Assembly (NCBI GenBank): GCA_045226255.1
Contig: JBGVCG010000002.1
Span: 1 to 64,000 of the forward strand
Origin: UBA1181 sp045226255
GTDB taxonomy: Bacteria > Bacteroidota > Bacteroidia > Bacteroidales > Paludibacteraceae
Length of the DNA stretch: 64,000 bases
Direction: 5' to 3'
Positions 1 to 7,451 of this stretch are shown here, one piece after another (the stretch's first letter is position 1; each line of letters opens with the position of its first letter). The notes beneath the pieces were generated by a model. The model did no database searches. It saw nothing but the letters and a program-made list of their open reading frames with translations, and was not told the DNA's origin. A program made the position numbers and the translations under genes.

Positions 1-1
1 A

Positions 2-1987
2 ACAATAGAAAATTGTTTCAGCGTGGCCAACTTGTCAGGCCATTCGAGAGTGGATGGCATCTGTGCCATCAACCAAAAGTCGGAGATCCGTAATTGCTAC
101 TCCATGCCACTCAAAGGGGCGGACACGGAGCTGAAGGAGCGGTTCCTCACGGGTGAGATCGCGTATCTCCTGCAACAAGGGCAGACGGAGCATGTCTGGG
201 GACAGAAAATCGGTGTGGACAAGCATCCAGTCTTCGATGGTGATACGGTCTATGGGTCGACTCCATGCCCGCAATCTTTCTCAAATACGCAGAGTGACGA
301 GGTGATAGCTCATGATTTAGACCATTGCGTCTGCAAGGCCTGTGGTTTCCGTGACACCACCTGTGTCTGCGAGCATGTCTATGATCATTGCTTCTGCATC
401 TATTGTGGGGAGGCGAATCATGAGTTCGACAACTGCTATTGTATCAACTGCAAGGCTAGGGATATTACTTGCACCAACCATGAGCACCGTTTCGAGAATT
501 GTTATTGCGTTTGTGGAGAACTTGACACAATTCCTGATTGTTGGTTCAACATATATACGGTGGAAGACTTTTACGAGTTCGCCCGGATAGTGAACGATGT
601 AAACCCGAGTCAGAATGCTCGGTTGATGAACGATATCGTGTTGAATGAGGGCCACCAACTTACGGTTACTCCGGAATACGTGTGGGATCCATCTAATTAT
701 TGCCTGGCCCCTTGGCCTGGTGCGGACTCATTGACGATACTTGATTACTTCATCTACCGTACATATTCCGGCGTTTTTGATGGACAGAATCATGTGATAA
801 GGGGTTTGTGCGGTATCTTTGAGTTGGGTGGCATTATACAGTATATGGATGGTGGCGAAATAAGGAATGTCGGATTTGAGGATGCGTTCCTTTCTGGTTG
901 TGGATATTCCGCTATTGTGGCGGAAGCGTCGAACACAAAATTCACCAATTGTTATGTCACGGGGAATCTGTTTGCGTATTATGGAGATTTTGGCGTTGCC
1001 TCTTTGGCGGCTCATTCAAAAGCTTGCTCGTTTGAAGGGTGTTATAATTTGGCGAAGATTATTTGTCCAGGCAGTTGTGCAGGTATTACTTGCGCCCAGG
1101 ATGGGGCTGGTGACGTTTCAATAAATAGATGCTGGAATGCGGGTGATGTTATTTCGCAGTATGGTTGTCCTTCTGGATTGGTTTCGTTTAATCTTGGAAG
1201 GGAGAGGGAAAGGCCTCGGAAAGCCACTTGTTCTATCTCAAATAGCTATAATTTGGGGGAAATCAAAGGATCTCCAAATATGAAAACCTTTGGATCTGGT
1301 ATCGTTTCATTCGATGCAGTGGATGTGGCTTATGATGACATCTATCTGGAAAATTGCTACAATGCGGGAATCGTTAGTGCTGCGGTTGGAGTGGATCCTT
1401 TTTGTGCTTCTCTTGAATATGGAGATGTGGCTGATCATCTTCATTTCAGCAACTGCTATTATCTGGACAGTTGTGTGGCGGAGGGAAACATTTCACATGC
1501 CTATCCGGACTCTTTGGATGTGTATGCCATGTCCGCCGAGCAATTCGCCAATGGTGAAGTGTGCTATCGGTTGAACAAAGGTGTGACGGATGGCACGCAA
1601 CCGTTCTACCAGAACCTGAACGAAGTGCGGGTGCGCCCTGTCCCGATGCGTCCTGCCCCTGTCACGGTGGACCCATATCCGGTGTTGGATAACACGCACC
1701 TCACCGTCTACACCGACGGAGACACTTACTTCAACTACAAGACGAATATGGGTGTCGAACAAACCTCCGATGACCTTTCGAATCCTTTGGTCTATGTGGT
1801 GGACCGCACCATATATGTCTGCAATGTGGAGGGACGTGTGCTCCTTTCCGACATGAATGGGCGGATCCTCTTCTCCCAGAAGGTGCAGAAGGAGGGAACC
1901 TCCTCGTGTGCGGAGATTCCTGTTCGTGACGCAGGCGCCTATCTGCTGGTGGTGAATGGCGCACCATGCAAGGTGGTGGCGAGGTGA
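2..1987 (+). CDS. Type IX-secreted repeat protein, 5' end outside window
   Basis: Open to the left edge in the frame starting at base 2, with residues TIENCFSV running straight into the body, so the gene is truncated by the window and the GTG at 23 is not a real start. The visible part has a Cys-rich segment (about bases 305-530) with four units of the form H-x-F/Y/L-D/E-x-C-x-C-x-x-C. Then comes a long stretch of short repeats built on (N)CY-x-x-G (for example FTNCYVTGNL, LENCYNAGIV), typical of secreted beta-solenoid surface proteins. The last 65 residues (VVDRTIYVCN ... GAYLLVVNG ... VVAR) look like a type A C-terminal sorting domain of the type IX system, whose core operon lies at 6.4-12.3 kb. 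Likely cell-surface or secreted; binding partner unknown. Confidence 0.85.
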   Translation, partial: TIENCFSVANLSGHSRVDGICAINQKSEIRNCYSMPLKGADTELKERFLTGEIAYLLQQGQTEHVWGQKIGVDKHPVFDGDTVYGSTPCPQSFSNTQSDEVIAHDLDHCVCKACGFRDTTCVCEHVYDHCFCIYCGEANHEFDNCYCINCKARDITCTNHEHRFENCYCVCGELDTIPDCWFNIYTVEDFYEFARIVNDVNPSQNARLMNDIVLNEGHQLTVTPEYVWDPSNYCLAPWPGADSLTILDYFIYRTYSGVFDGQNHVIRGLCGIFELGGIIQYMDGGEIRNVGFEDAFLSGCGYSAIVAEASNTKFTNCYVTGNLFAYYGDFGVASLAAHSKACSFEGCYNLAKIICPGSCAGITCAQDGAGDVSINRCWNAGDVISQYGCPSGLVSFNLGRERERPRKATCSISNSYNLGEIKGSPNMKTFGSGIVSFDAVDVAYDDIYLENCYNAGIVSAAVGVDPFCASLEYGDVADHLHFSNCYYLDSCVAEGNISHAYPDSLDVYAMSAEQFANGEVCYRLNKGVTDGTQPFYQNLNEVRVRPVPMRPAPVTVDPYPVLDNTHLTVYTDGDTYFNYKTNMGVEQTSDDLSNPLVYVVDRTIYVCNVEGRVLLSDMNGRILFSQKVQKEGTSSCAEIPVRDAGAYLLVVNGAPCKVVAR

Positions 1988-2016
1988 TGAGCCGGCACAC
2001 TTGACCGAATATATGT

Positions 2017-2065
2017 CACTCCGCAGGAAGAGACTTCCTCTTCTTGCGGGGTGATTTGTCTTTTA
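2017..2065 (+). terminator. Rho-independent terminator after the repeat protein
   Basis: Inverted repeat CACTCCGCAGGAAGA / TCTTCTTGCGGGGTG (two mismatches, one of them a G-U pair in RNA) followed by ATTTGTCTTTT, 30 bases after the stop codon. Confidence 0.7.
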
Positions 2066-2124
2066 TTGGGCTGTACTGTAGGGGTTGCCTGATTTTTGGC
2101 AACGGTTGACAATAGCGGTTCTTG

Positions 2125-2530
2125 TTATTGTAGATGTTTGTCGTAAATGAGTTTTTCTAATGTGTCGAGGAATAATTCAACCTTTGGTGCTAATGCCATC
2201 ACCTCAGTTTCTGTGATAATTTTCCAATCATCATAGTCCCCAGTTTGACGTAGCTCGAAAAGTTGACTGTAAAATTTGCCTAATTCTGGAGATACAATAT
2301 TCGTTTTTATGAAGTTTAGACCGAATATCCAATCATTCCGCTGTGCGTGTGAGCGTTTAATTCGTTTTTTAATAAAAGTGCGGAAACCATGTAATAGCAT
2401 GCGTAATACATTCTATTGGCGGCAGCGTACCAATATTTACTTTCTATTATACCTTTTGTTTCGACCCATGTTTCATGGGAACGCTTGACTTTGTTGTCTA
2501 TCAATGCTTTTTTTCTTCGCTTGTTAGCAT
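2125..2530 (-). pseudogene. HEPN-domain protein, disrupted by two frameshifts
   Basis: Reading leftward from the ATG at 2530, the product starts MLTSEEKK and then hits a stop. One additional A in the run at 2508-2514 (T7 on the + strand) restores the HEPN N-terminus ALIDNKVKRS ... YAAANRMYYACYYMVSALLL ... HTHSG. A second single-base loss near 2325-2345 separates this from the C-terminal half IFGLNFIKTNIVSPELGKFY ... ending at 2125. The spliced product (about 130 residues) matches the PF05168-type HEPN family that is usually encoded next to a minimal nucleotidyltransferase, here overlapping upstream by 7 bases. Either the gene is decaying or the assembly has two indels; other genes nearby are intact, which favours decay. 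The ribonuclease motif RX4-6H of toxic HEPN proteins is not obvious. Confidence 0.8.
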
Positions 2531-2847
2531 AATACGACTCCTTCCCTTGCAATGTTTTCGTAAAATGGTGTGCCCCTCCGTCGAGACCATTCCGAGCGTG
2601 TGTAAATTTTAGGGCTGAAATAGGTGCCATATTCCCACCCCAATTCAACAAATGGGTAGGCGTATGTGCTAAATGCGTCTTGGTTTGTCTGATCATCGTT
2701 GAGCAAAATGAGCAAATCCCAGTCAGACTCCTCATGTGCGTCGTTGCGTGCTTGGGACCCAAACAGAATGAGTCGGGTGCCACTAGGCAGCACCTTCAAT
2801 CCGAGGGATTGTATCGATCTGAATATGAGGTCTCTTCTCGTTTCCAT
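2524..2847 (-). CDS. Minimal nucleotidyltransferase (MNT-type)
   Basis: Protein of 107 residues with the DNA polymerase beta-like nucleotidyltransferase signature GSX10DXD: Gly30-Ser31 followed by Asp42-Trp-Asp44 (GSQARNDAHEESDWD). Such small enzymes pair with HEPN proteins; in characterised MntA/HepT modules the transferase AMPylates the HEPN toxin and neutralises it. Here the partner HEPN gene overlaps the 3' end (ATG at 2530, stop at 2524-2526) but is frameshifted, so this may be a leftover antitoxin. A TATATTTG element on the same strand lies 39 bases upstream. Family is clear; toxin-antitoxin function is inferred from the pairing only. Confidence 0.85.
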   Translation of the reverse strand: METRRDLIFRSIQSLGLKVLPSGTRLILFGSQARNDAHEESDWDLLILLNDDQTNQDAFSTYAYPFVELGWEYGTYFSPKIYTRSEWSRRRGTPFYENIAREGVVLC

Positions 2848-2885
2848 AATTTGGTGATATTCATCTGTTTGTGGAATATCAAGGA

Positions 2886-2893
2886 CAAATATA
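2886..2893 (-). promoter_or_regulatory. -7 promoter element for the MNT/HEPN pair
   Basis: TATATTTG on the - strand, matching the Bacteroidota -7 consensus TAnnTTTG, about 39 bases before the ATG at 2847. No convincing -33 TTTG is seen. Confidence 0.5.
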
Positions 2894-2963
2894 TGAATTT
2901 TTATTGTTCGGAGATGCTAAAAAAGATTTTTGTGCCGTTTTTTCGGTGTTGTACCATATGTGA

Positions 2964-2996
2964 AAAAGGAGACTCTGAAACCTCAGAATCTCCTTT
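2964..2996 (-). terminator. Terminator downstream of tyrS
   Basis: Inverted repeat AAGGAGACTCTGA / TCAGAATCTCCTT (one mismatch) with a T run on the - strand side, about 60 bases past the tyrS stop. It could also stop transcription from the other side. Confidence 0.75.
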
Positions 2997-3056
2997 GATT
3001 TGGTGTCACTTCACAATAACGAGTTCCTAATGGACCTCAATTAATTGTGTCGCTTG

Positions 3057-4352
3057 TTATTTGCAGATCAACAAGAAATAATTCTTCTTTCCTTTTTGAA
3101 CCAGTATGTACTTGTTGTTCAGCAGGGAAGCGCTGTCGATGGTGGTGTCGAAATCCGCCAACTTCTCTTTGTTCACGGAGACGCCGCCGCCTTGAACCAG
3201 TTTCCTCAACTCGCCTTTGGAAGGGAAGATGGCCGCCTTCTCGGTGAAGAGCTCGGCTACTTTCACGCCTTGCTTGATCTCTTCAAGCGACACCTCGAAT
3301 TGAGGAACGCCTTCGAACACGGAGAGGAGCGTCTCCTCGTCCAATTTTTTCAGTGCGTCGGAGGTGGCGTTGCCGAACAAGATGTTGGAAGCCTCGACCG
3401 CAGCGTTGTAGTCCTCTTCGGAGTGCACCATGATGGTGATCTCCTTGGCCAGTCTCTTCTGGAGCGGACGCAGGTGCGGAGCCTCTTTCTGCTCTTGGAT
3501 GAGCGCGTCGATCTCCTCGTGAGGGAGGCTGGTGAAGATCTTGATGTATTTCTCGGCGTCCTCGTCAGACACGTTCAGCCAGAATTGGTAGAACTTGTAA
3601 GGCGAGGTGTATCTCTTGTCCAACCATACGTTGCCGGACTCCGTCTTTCCGAACTTCTTACCGTCTGCCTTCGTGATGAGCGGGCAGGTGAGGGCGAACG
3701 CCTCGTTGCCTGTCACTTTGCGGATCATCTCGGTTCCGGTGGTGATGTTGCCCCATTGATCCGCGCCACCCAATTGGAGTTTGCAGTTCTTGTGGCTGTT
3801 CAGGTATACGAAGTCATATCCTTGGAGCAATTGGTAGGAGAACTCGGTGAAAGACATTCCGTCCGCACCGTTCTCGCCCGTGAAACGTCTCTTCACGGAG
3901 TCTTTCGACATCATGTAGTTGACCGTGATGAGCTTACCCACGTTCCTGATGAAATCGAGGAAGGTGAAGTCCTTCATCCAGTCGTAGTTGTTCACCAGTT
4001 CGGCCGCGTTTTCCGCCTTGCTGTTGAAGTCGAGGAATTTCTCTAACTGTTTCTTGATGCACTCTTGGTTGTGGCGCAGTCTAGGCTCGTCGATGAGGAC
4101 GCGCTCCTGAGACTTTCCGGAAGGGTCGCCGATCATACCCGTGGCGCCGCCGATGAGGGCGATAGGCTTATGACCGCTGCGTTGGAAGTGACGAAGCATC
4201 ATCACTCCGACCAGGTGACCGATGTGCAGGGAGTCTGCCGTCGGGTCGATACCCAGGTAAGCGGTTGTCATCTCTTTCTTCAGTTGTTCTTCCGTGCCTG
4301 GGGTCATGTCCTGAATCATCCCACGCCATTTAAGTTCTTCGACAAAATTCAT
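3057..4352 (-). CDS. tyrS: Tyrosyl-tRNA synthetase
   Basis: Class I aminoacyl-tRNA synthetase charging tRNA-Tyr in the cytoplasm. With the start at 4352 (MNFVEELKWRG) the protein has 431 residues, the usual bacterial length. An ATG 30 bases further upstream (4382) is also open, but the family begins at MNFVEEL. The ATP-binding HIGH motif is at residues 43-46 (DSLHIGHLVG), the KMSKS-like loop reads KFGKTESG, and the C-terminus has an S4-like RNA-binding domain (SKGELRKLVQGGGVSVN). Monocistronic, convergent with the accessory pair at 2.1-2.9 kb and divergent from efp. Confidence 0.97.
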   Translation of the reverse strand: MNFVEELKWRGMIQDMTPGTEEQLKKEMTTAYLGIDPTADSLHIGHLVGVMMLRHFQRSGHKPIALIGGATGMIGDPSGKSQERVLIDEPRLRHNQECIKKQLEKFLDFNSKAENAAELVNNYDWMKDFTFLDFIRNVGKLITVNYMMSKDSVKRRFTGENGADGMSFTEFSYQLLQGYDFVYLNSHKNCKLQLGGADQWGNITTGTEMIRKVTGNEAFALTCPLITKADGKKFGKTESGNVWLDKRYTSPYKFYQFWLNVSDEDAEKYIKIFTSLPHEEIDALIQEQKEAPHLRPLQKRLAKEITIMVHSEEDYNAAVEASNILFGNATSDALKKLDEETLLSVFEGVPQFEVSLEEIKQGVKVAELFTEKAAIFPSKGELRKLVQGGGVSVNKEKLADFDTTIDSASLLNNKYILVQKGKKNYFLLICK

Positions 4353-4396
4353 TTTATATGATTCTAATAGTTTTTGATACAATTGTTATGGGGGTG

Positions 4397-4404
4397 CAAA
4401 GTTA
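4397..4404 (-). promoter_or_regulatory. -7 promoter element for tyrS
   Basis: TAACTTTG on the - strand (CAAAGTTA on +), fitting TAnnTTTG, 45 bases upstream of the preferred tyrS start. This supports a transcript beginning near 4390. The -33 element is weak. Confidence 0.5.
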
Positions 4405-4454
4405 GCAATTCTTTTCCCAACGGAAACCACTTTGACTCTTTTTATGAACTTTTA

Positions 4455-4486
4455 TTGTGTGTTTTACAGATTTTAAACTAAATTCG
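4455..4486 (+). promoter_or_regulatory. Promoter for efp
   Basis: TTG at 4455-4457 and TAAATTCG at 4479-4486, 21 bases apart, close to the Bacteroidota -33/-7 pattern. The efp ATG is at 4525. Confidence 0.55.
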
Positions 4487-4524
4487 CGGTGATTTATAAG
4501 TCGTAATCAAAATTTTGTATCAGT

Positions 4525-5091
4525 ATGATAAATGCACAAGACATCAAGAACGGAACTTGCATCCGCATGGATGGAAAACTCTATTTCTGTATCGAGTTCC
4601 TGCATGTAAAGCCAGGTAAGGGAAACACCTTTATGCGTACTAAGTTGAAGAACGTTGTCAACGGACTCGTTGTGGAGAAACGTTTCAACATTGGTGAGAA
4701 ATTGGAGGACGTTCGTGTAGAGCGCCGCGAGCACCAATATTTGTATCAGGAGGGTGAGGATTACATCTTCATGAACCAAGAGACTTTCGAGCAGGTGCCT
4801 ATCGGACATGACTTGATCACGGGTGTTGAGTTCATGAAGGAGGGAGATATCGTACAGGTAGTGTTCGACGCCTCTACAGAATCCGTTCTTTTCGCCGAGA
4901 TGCCAGTGAAGACTCCGTTGAAGATCACATACACGGAGCCAGGCTTGAAAGGTGATACCGCTACGAACACCTTGAAACCAGCTACGGTTGAGACAGGTGC
5001 TACGGTACGTGTGCCTCTTTTCATCAACGAGGGCGAGACCATCTTGGTTGATACGCGCGATGGTTCTTACATCGAGCGTGTGAAAGCGTAG
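4525..5091 (+). CDS. efp: Translation elongation factor P
   Basis: EF-P (188 residues) relieves ribosome stalling at polyproline stretches. The N-terminal KOW-like domain carries the conserved loop KPGKGNTFMR with Lys32 at the tip, the residue modified in many bacteria. The two OB domains follow, with the C-terminal signature near residues 150-185 (GDTATNTLKPATVETGATV ... TRDGSYIERV). Full length. It has its own promoter and is followed within 25 bases by a terminator, so it is probably monocistronic. Confidence 0.97.
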   Translation: MINAQDIKNGTCIRMDGKLYFCIEFLHVKPGKGNTFMRTKLKNVVNGLVVEKRFNIGEKLEDVRVERREHQYLYQEGEDYIFMNQETFEQVPIGHDLITGVEFMKEGDIVQVVFDASTESVLFAEMPVKTPLKITYTEPGLKGDTATNTLKPATVETGATVRVPLFINEGETILVDTRDGSYIERVKA

Positions 5092-5112
5092 TCTCTAAGT
5101 AACCTAATATAT

Positions 5113-5144
5113 GAGGTGGGGACTTGCGGGTTTCCACCTCTTTT
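5113..5144 (+). terminator. Terminator after efp
   Basis: Stem GAGGTGG / CCACCTC around a loop containing ACTTGCGGG, followed by TTTTATTT. It lies inside the 5' extension of the next open frame and so helps decide that gene's start. Confidence 0.8.
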
Positions 5145-5151
5145 ATTTGAC

Positions 5152-5916
5152 ATGACGATCCATTATCTCAAAAATTACGTAAGGTATCTGTTCTGTTCCC
5201 GTCATTGGCGGGGATACGGCATCCATTCGCCCTTCGTCTTCGAGTTGGTCACCAAGGTGATCGAGGAGAAGCTTCCGTATTATAAGTACGGGTTGGTGGA
5301 GAAGGTGCGGAAGATATACCTTGCATCCTCCAAGACACTTCCGTTAGGGAAAGTGTCCGATCTGTGTCGTCAGCTCTCCATGGATCCCTCCCATGCCCAG
5401 GTGATGTTTCGTCTGGTCAACAAGTTCAAGCCGAAGAATGTGGTGGAGACTGGGATGGGGATGGGTATCACCTCGATGTATTTGGCCGCACCCGATAGTC
5501 GGATCAATATGGTCACGATCGCGCAGGACAAGCCGATGGCGGAATTCGCCTCCTCGTATATAAGAAAGGCCGGGTTCCAGAATGTGAAGGTGGAGGTCGG
5601 CGATACGGTGAAGCGATTGGCGGAAGTATTAGGGGCGATGGAGAGTCTGGATTTCCTCTATATGGGAGATTGTCAGGGTGCGGAGGATGTCGAGAAGCGG
5701 CTGAACCTATGCCTGCCGAAGATGGGGGCGCAATCGGTGCTCGTCGTTTGCGGGATATACGAAAACGAGTCGATGACGGAGGCCTGGAGACGCATTCAGG
5801 CGATGGAGAAGGTGCGGGTGACGCTGGATCTCTTCAAATATGGCATAGTCATCTTTGACGGCAAGCTGCAGAAGGAAGATTTTTACCTTCGCTATTTCCC
5901 TGATTTCCATATCTAA
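5152..5916 (+). CDS. Class I SAM-dependent methyltransferase
   Basis: Protein of 254 residues from the ATG at 5152 (MTIHYLKNYVRYL). An ATG at 5116 is in frame but falls inside the efp terminator and is rejected. After a conserved-looking N-terminal stretch with GYGIHSPFVFELV comes a Rossmann methyltransferase core: motif I is VVETGMGMGITSMYLA (SAM-binding glycine loop), followed by the acidic strand positions and MESLDFLYMGDCQG, resembling catechol O-methyltransferase-type folds. Substrate unknown. No membrane segments or signal peptide seen. Confidence 0.75.
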   Translation: MTIHYLKNYVRYLFCSRHWRGYGIHSPFVFELVTKVIEEKLPYYKYGLVEKVRKIYLASSKTLPLGKVSDLCRQLSMDPSHAQVMFRLVNKFKPKNVVETGMGMGITSMYLAAPDSRINMVTIAQDKPMAEFASSYIRKAGFQNVKVEVGDTVKRLAEVLGAMESLDFLYMGDCQGAEDVEKRLNLCLPKMGAQSVLVVCGIYENESMTEAWRRIQAMEKVRVTLDLFKYGIVIFDGKLQKEDFYLRYFPDFHI

Positions 5917-5967
5917 CGGAGTGGGTGAAAAAAATAAATTCAATTTTCCACATAATTTTTCGCTCAA

Positions 5968-6001
5968 TTTGTTGTTAGTACTGAAAAAAGGTATATTTTT
6001 G
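5968..6001 (+). promoter_or_regulatory. Promoter for the DUF2795 gene
   Basis: TTTG at 5968-5971 and TATTTTTG at 5994-6001, a good Bacteroidota -33/-7 pair (spacing 22). The start codon is at 6042. Confidence 0.65.
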
Positions 6002-6041
6002 CAGACCTCAATATGAGGATAAGTTTTAATTCTTTTTCGTT

Positions 6042-6263
6042 ATGTATTGGACATTAGAGTTAGCTTCAAAATTGGAAGATGCGCCGTGGCCAGCCACGAA
6101 GGATGAGCTTGTGGACTATGCGGTGCGTTCGGGAGCCCCTCTTGAGGTTTTGGAGAACTTGCAGGAAATGGAAGACGAGGGGGAGATATATGAGAGCATC
6201 GAGGACATATGGCCCGATTATCCCAGCAAGGAAGATTTCCTCTTTAACGAGGAAGAGTATTAA
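6042..6263 (+). CDS. DUF2795 family protein
   Basis: Small acidic protein (73 residues) with the segments MYWTLELASKLEDAPWPATK and EDIWPDYPSKEDFLFNEEEY. These match the short DUF2795 proteins found almost unchanged across Bacteroidales. No enzyme motif, no membrane segment; function not known to me. It has its own promoter and lies between the methyltransferase and the type IX operon. Confidence 0.85.
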   Translation: MYWTLELASKLEDAPWPATKDELVDYAVRSGAPLEVLENLQEMEDEGEIYESIEDIWPDYPSKEDFLFNEEEY

Positions 6264-6355
6264 AAATTATTAAAAAAAATAATATACTAATTCATTGAAT
6301 TTAAACGACATGAGTTTTGAATATCGGGAAAAGCCGAAAAAAATGAGGTCGATAA

Positions 6356-6387
6356 TTTGTGAATTAATGTAAAAACTAGTAATATTG
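6356..6387 (+). promoter_or_regulatory. Probable promoter of the type IX secretion operon
   Basis: TTTG at 6356-6359 and TAATATTG at 6380-6387 (spacing 20; -7 box one base off TAnnTTTG). It lies 33 bases before the porP start, with no other candidate nearby. Confidence 0.5.
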
Positions 6388-6419
6388 TTGTCGATTTTCT
6401 TGAGACTGGCAGTTGAAAT

Positions 6420-7400
6420 ATGAGGGAAAGGCAGTACATATTAGTCGTTTTTTTTCTGTGTATTTCAATTTTGAGTTCGATGGCTCAGATGAGTCCGCAA
6501 TTCAGTCAGTATATGGAAGTCCCAACGACCACGAACCCGGCCGCAGTAGCGGAGGAGGAGATGATAAGTGTGTTTGGTGTCTATAGGAGACAGTGGGCAG
6601 GGTTTAGTGGCGGACCGCAGGATGTTTATTTTTCGATGACCGTTCCATTTAAGGTCGGAGATTCTAAACATGGTGCTGGATTAGTCTTTTCAAGTGATGA
6701 GATAGGTTTGTTTAAAAACCAGAGCGTTCTTTTACAATATTCGTATAAAGCGAAACTTTGGGGTGGAAGGTTGAGTCTTGGAATGGGTGTAGGTTTTTTG
6801 AACCATACTTTTGACAAGGAGAGAGTTGATATGACAGGCGGTGGTGAGAAAGTGTTGAGCGGTGATGATTTCCACAAGGAGAGTGATCCATTTGTTTCGA
6901 GTTTCACTGTAGAGGGAAATAGCGATGTGTTATTTGATGCCTCGTTTGGTTGTTTATACACGCAGGATCATTATTACATTGGGCTATCGGTATTACATTT
7001 GAACTCAGGAACCATTGATTTAGGAAACGAGTTGTACGGAATGTATGTTCCCCGTTCATTTTATTTGACGGGTGGATACAATTTTTCAACTTCTAATCCG
7101 TTGGTTACTTTGACACCGTCTTCGCTAATAAAAACAGATTTCTGTTCTTGGCAAGCGGAAGTTTCGGGTATATTAGAATATTCTAAAAGAGTGAGAGGAG
7201 GAATTTCATATCGTTTTGGGGATGCTTTCGTATTCATTTTTGGAATGGATGTGATAAGTGGACTCCAAGTAGGTTATTCTTATGATTTGCCCACATCGAA
7301 ATTGATTAGGTCGGGGGGAAGTCATGAAGTCTATTTGCGTTATAGTTTCAAGCCTCAGTTCACTAAAAAGAACAAATATAAGAGTGATCGAATATTGTAG
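6420..7400 (+). CDS. porP: PorP/SprF-family type IX secretion outer-membrane protein
   Basis: 326 residues with an N-terminal signal peptide (hydrophobic ILVVFFLCISILSS, cleavage likely after SMA) and the family hallmark start of the mature part, QMSPQFSQYMEVPTTTNPA. The rest is alternating beta strands consistent with a FadL-like 14-stranded barrel. PorP/SprF proteins associate with the GldK/PorK ring and, in some species, anchor cargo at the surface. First gene before gldK-gldL-gldM-gldN, same strand, as in Porphyromonas and Flavobacterium. Confidence 0.9.
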   Translation: MRERQYILVVFFLCISILSSMAQMSPQFSQYMEVPTTTNPAAVAEEEMISVFGVYRRQWAGFSGGPQDVYFSMTVPFKVGDSKHGAGLVFSSDEIGLFKNQSVLLQYSYKAKLWGGRLSLGMGVGFLNHTFDKERVDMTGGGEKVLSGDDFHKESDPFVSSFTVEGNSDVLFDASFGCLYTQDHYYIGLSVLHLNSGTIDLGNELYGMYVPRSFYLTGGYNFSTSNPLVTLTPSSLIKTDFCSWQAEVSGILEYSKRVRGGISYRFGDAFVFIFGMDVISGLQVGYSYDLPTSKLIRSGGSHEVYLRYSFKPQFTKKNKYKSDRIL

Positions 7401-7451
7401 TTAAAGTAGTAAATAATAACAAATGACAAAGACAATAAAGTAGTTTATATC

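Noticed and set aside
23..1987. GTG at 23 as the real start of the first gene
   Set aside because: The frame is open to base 2 and the residues before it (TIENCFS) continue the repeat pattern; no signal peptide follows the GTG.
2508..2514. Seven-T run as a phase-variation switch for the HEPN gene
   Set aside because: A second frameshift further along means that slippage here alone would not restore the protein; kept only as a note in the decay finding.
3045..4046. Open frame of 333 codons on + across tyrS
   Set aside because: Antisense to a complete tyrS; residues show only Leu/Val/Arg/Glu bias and no family signature.
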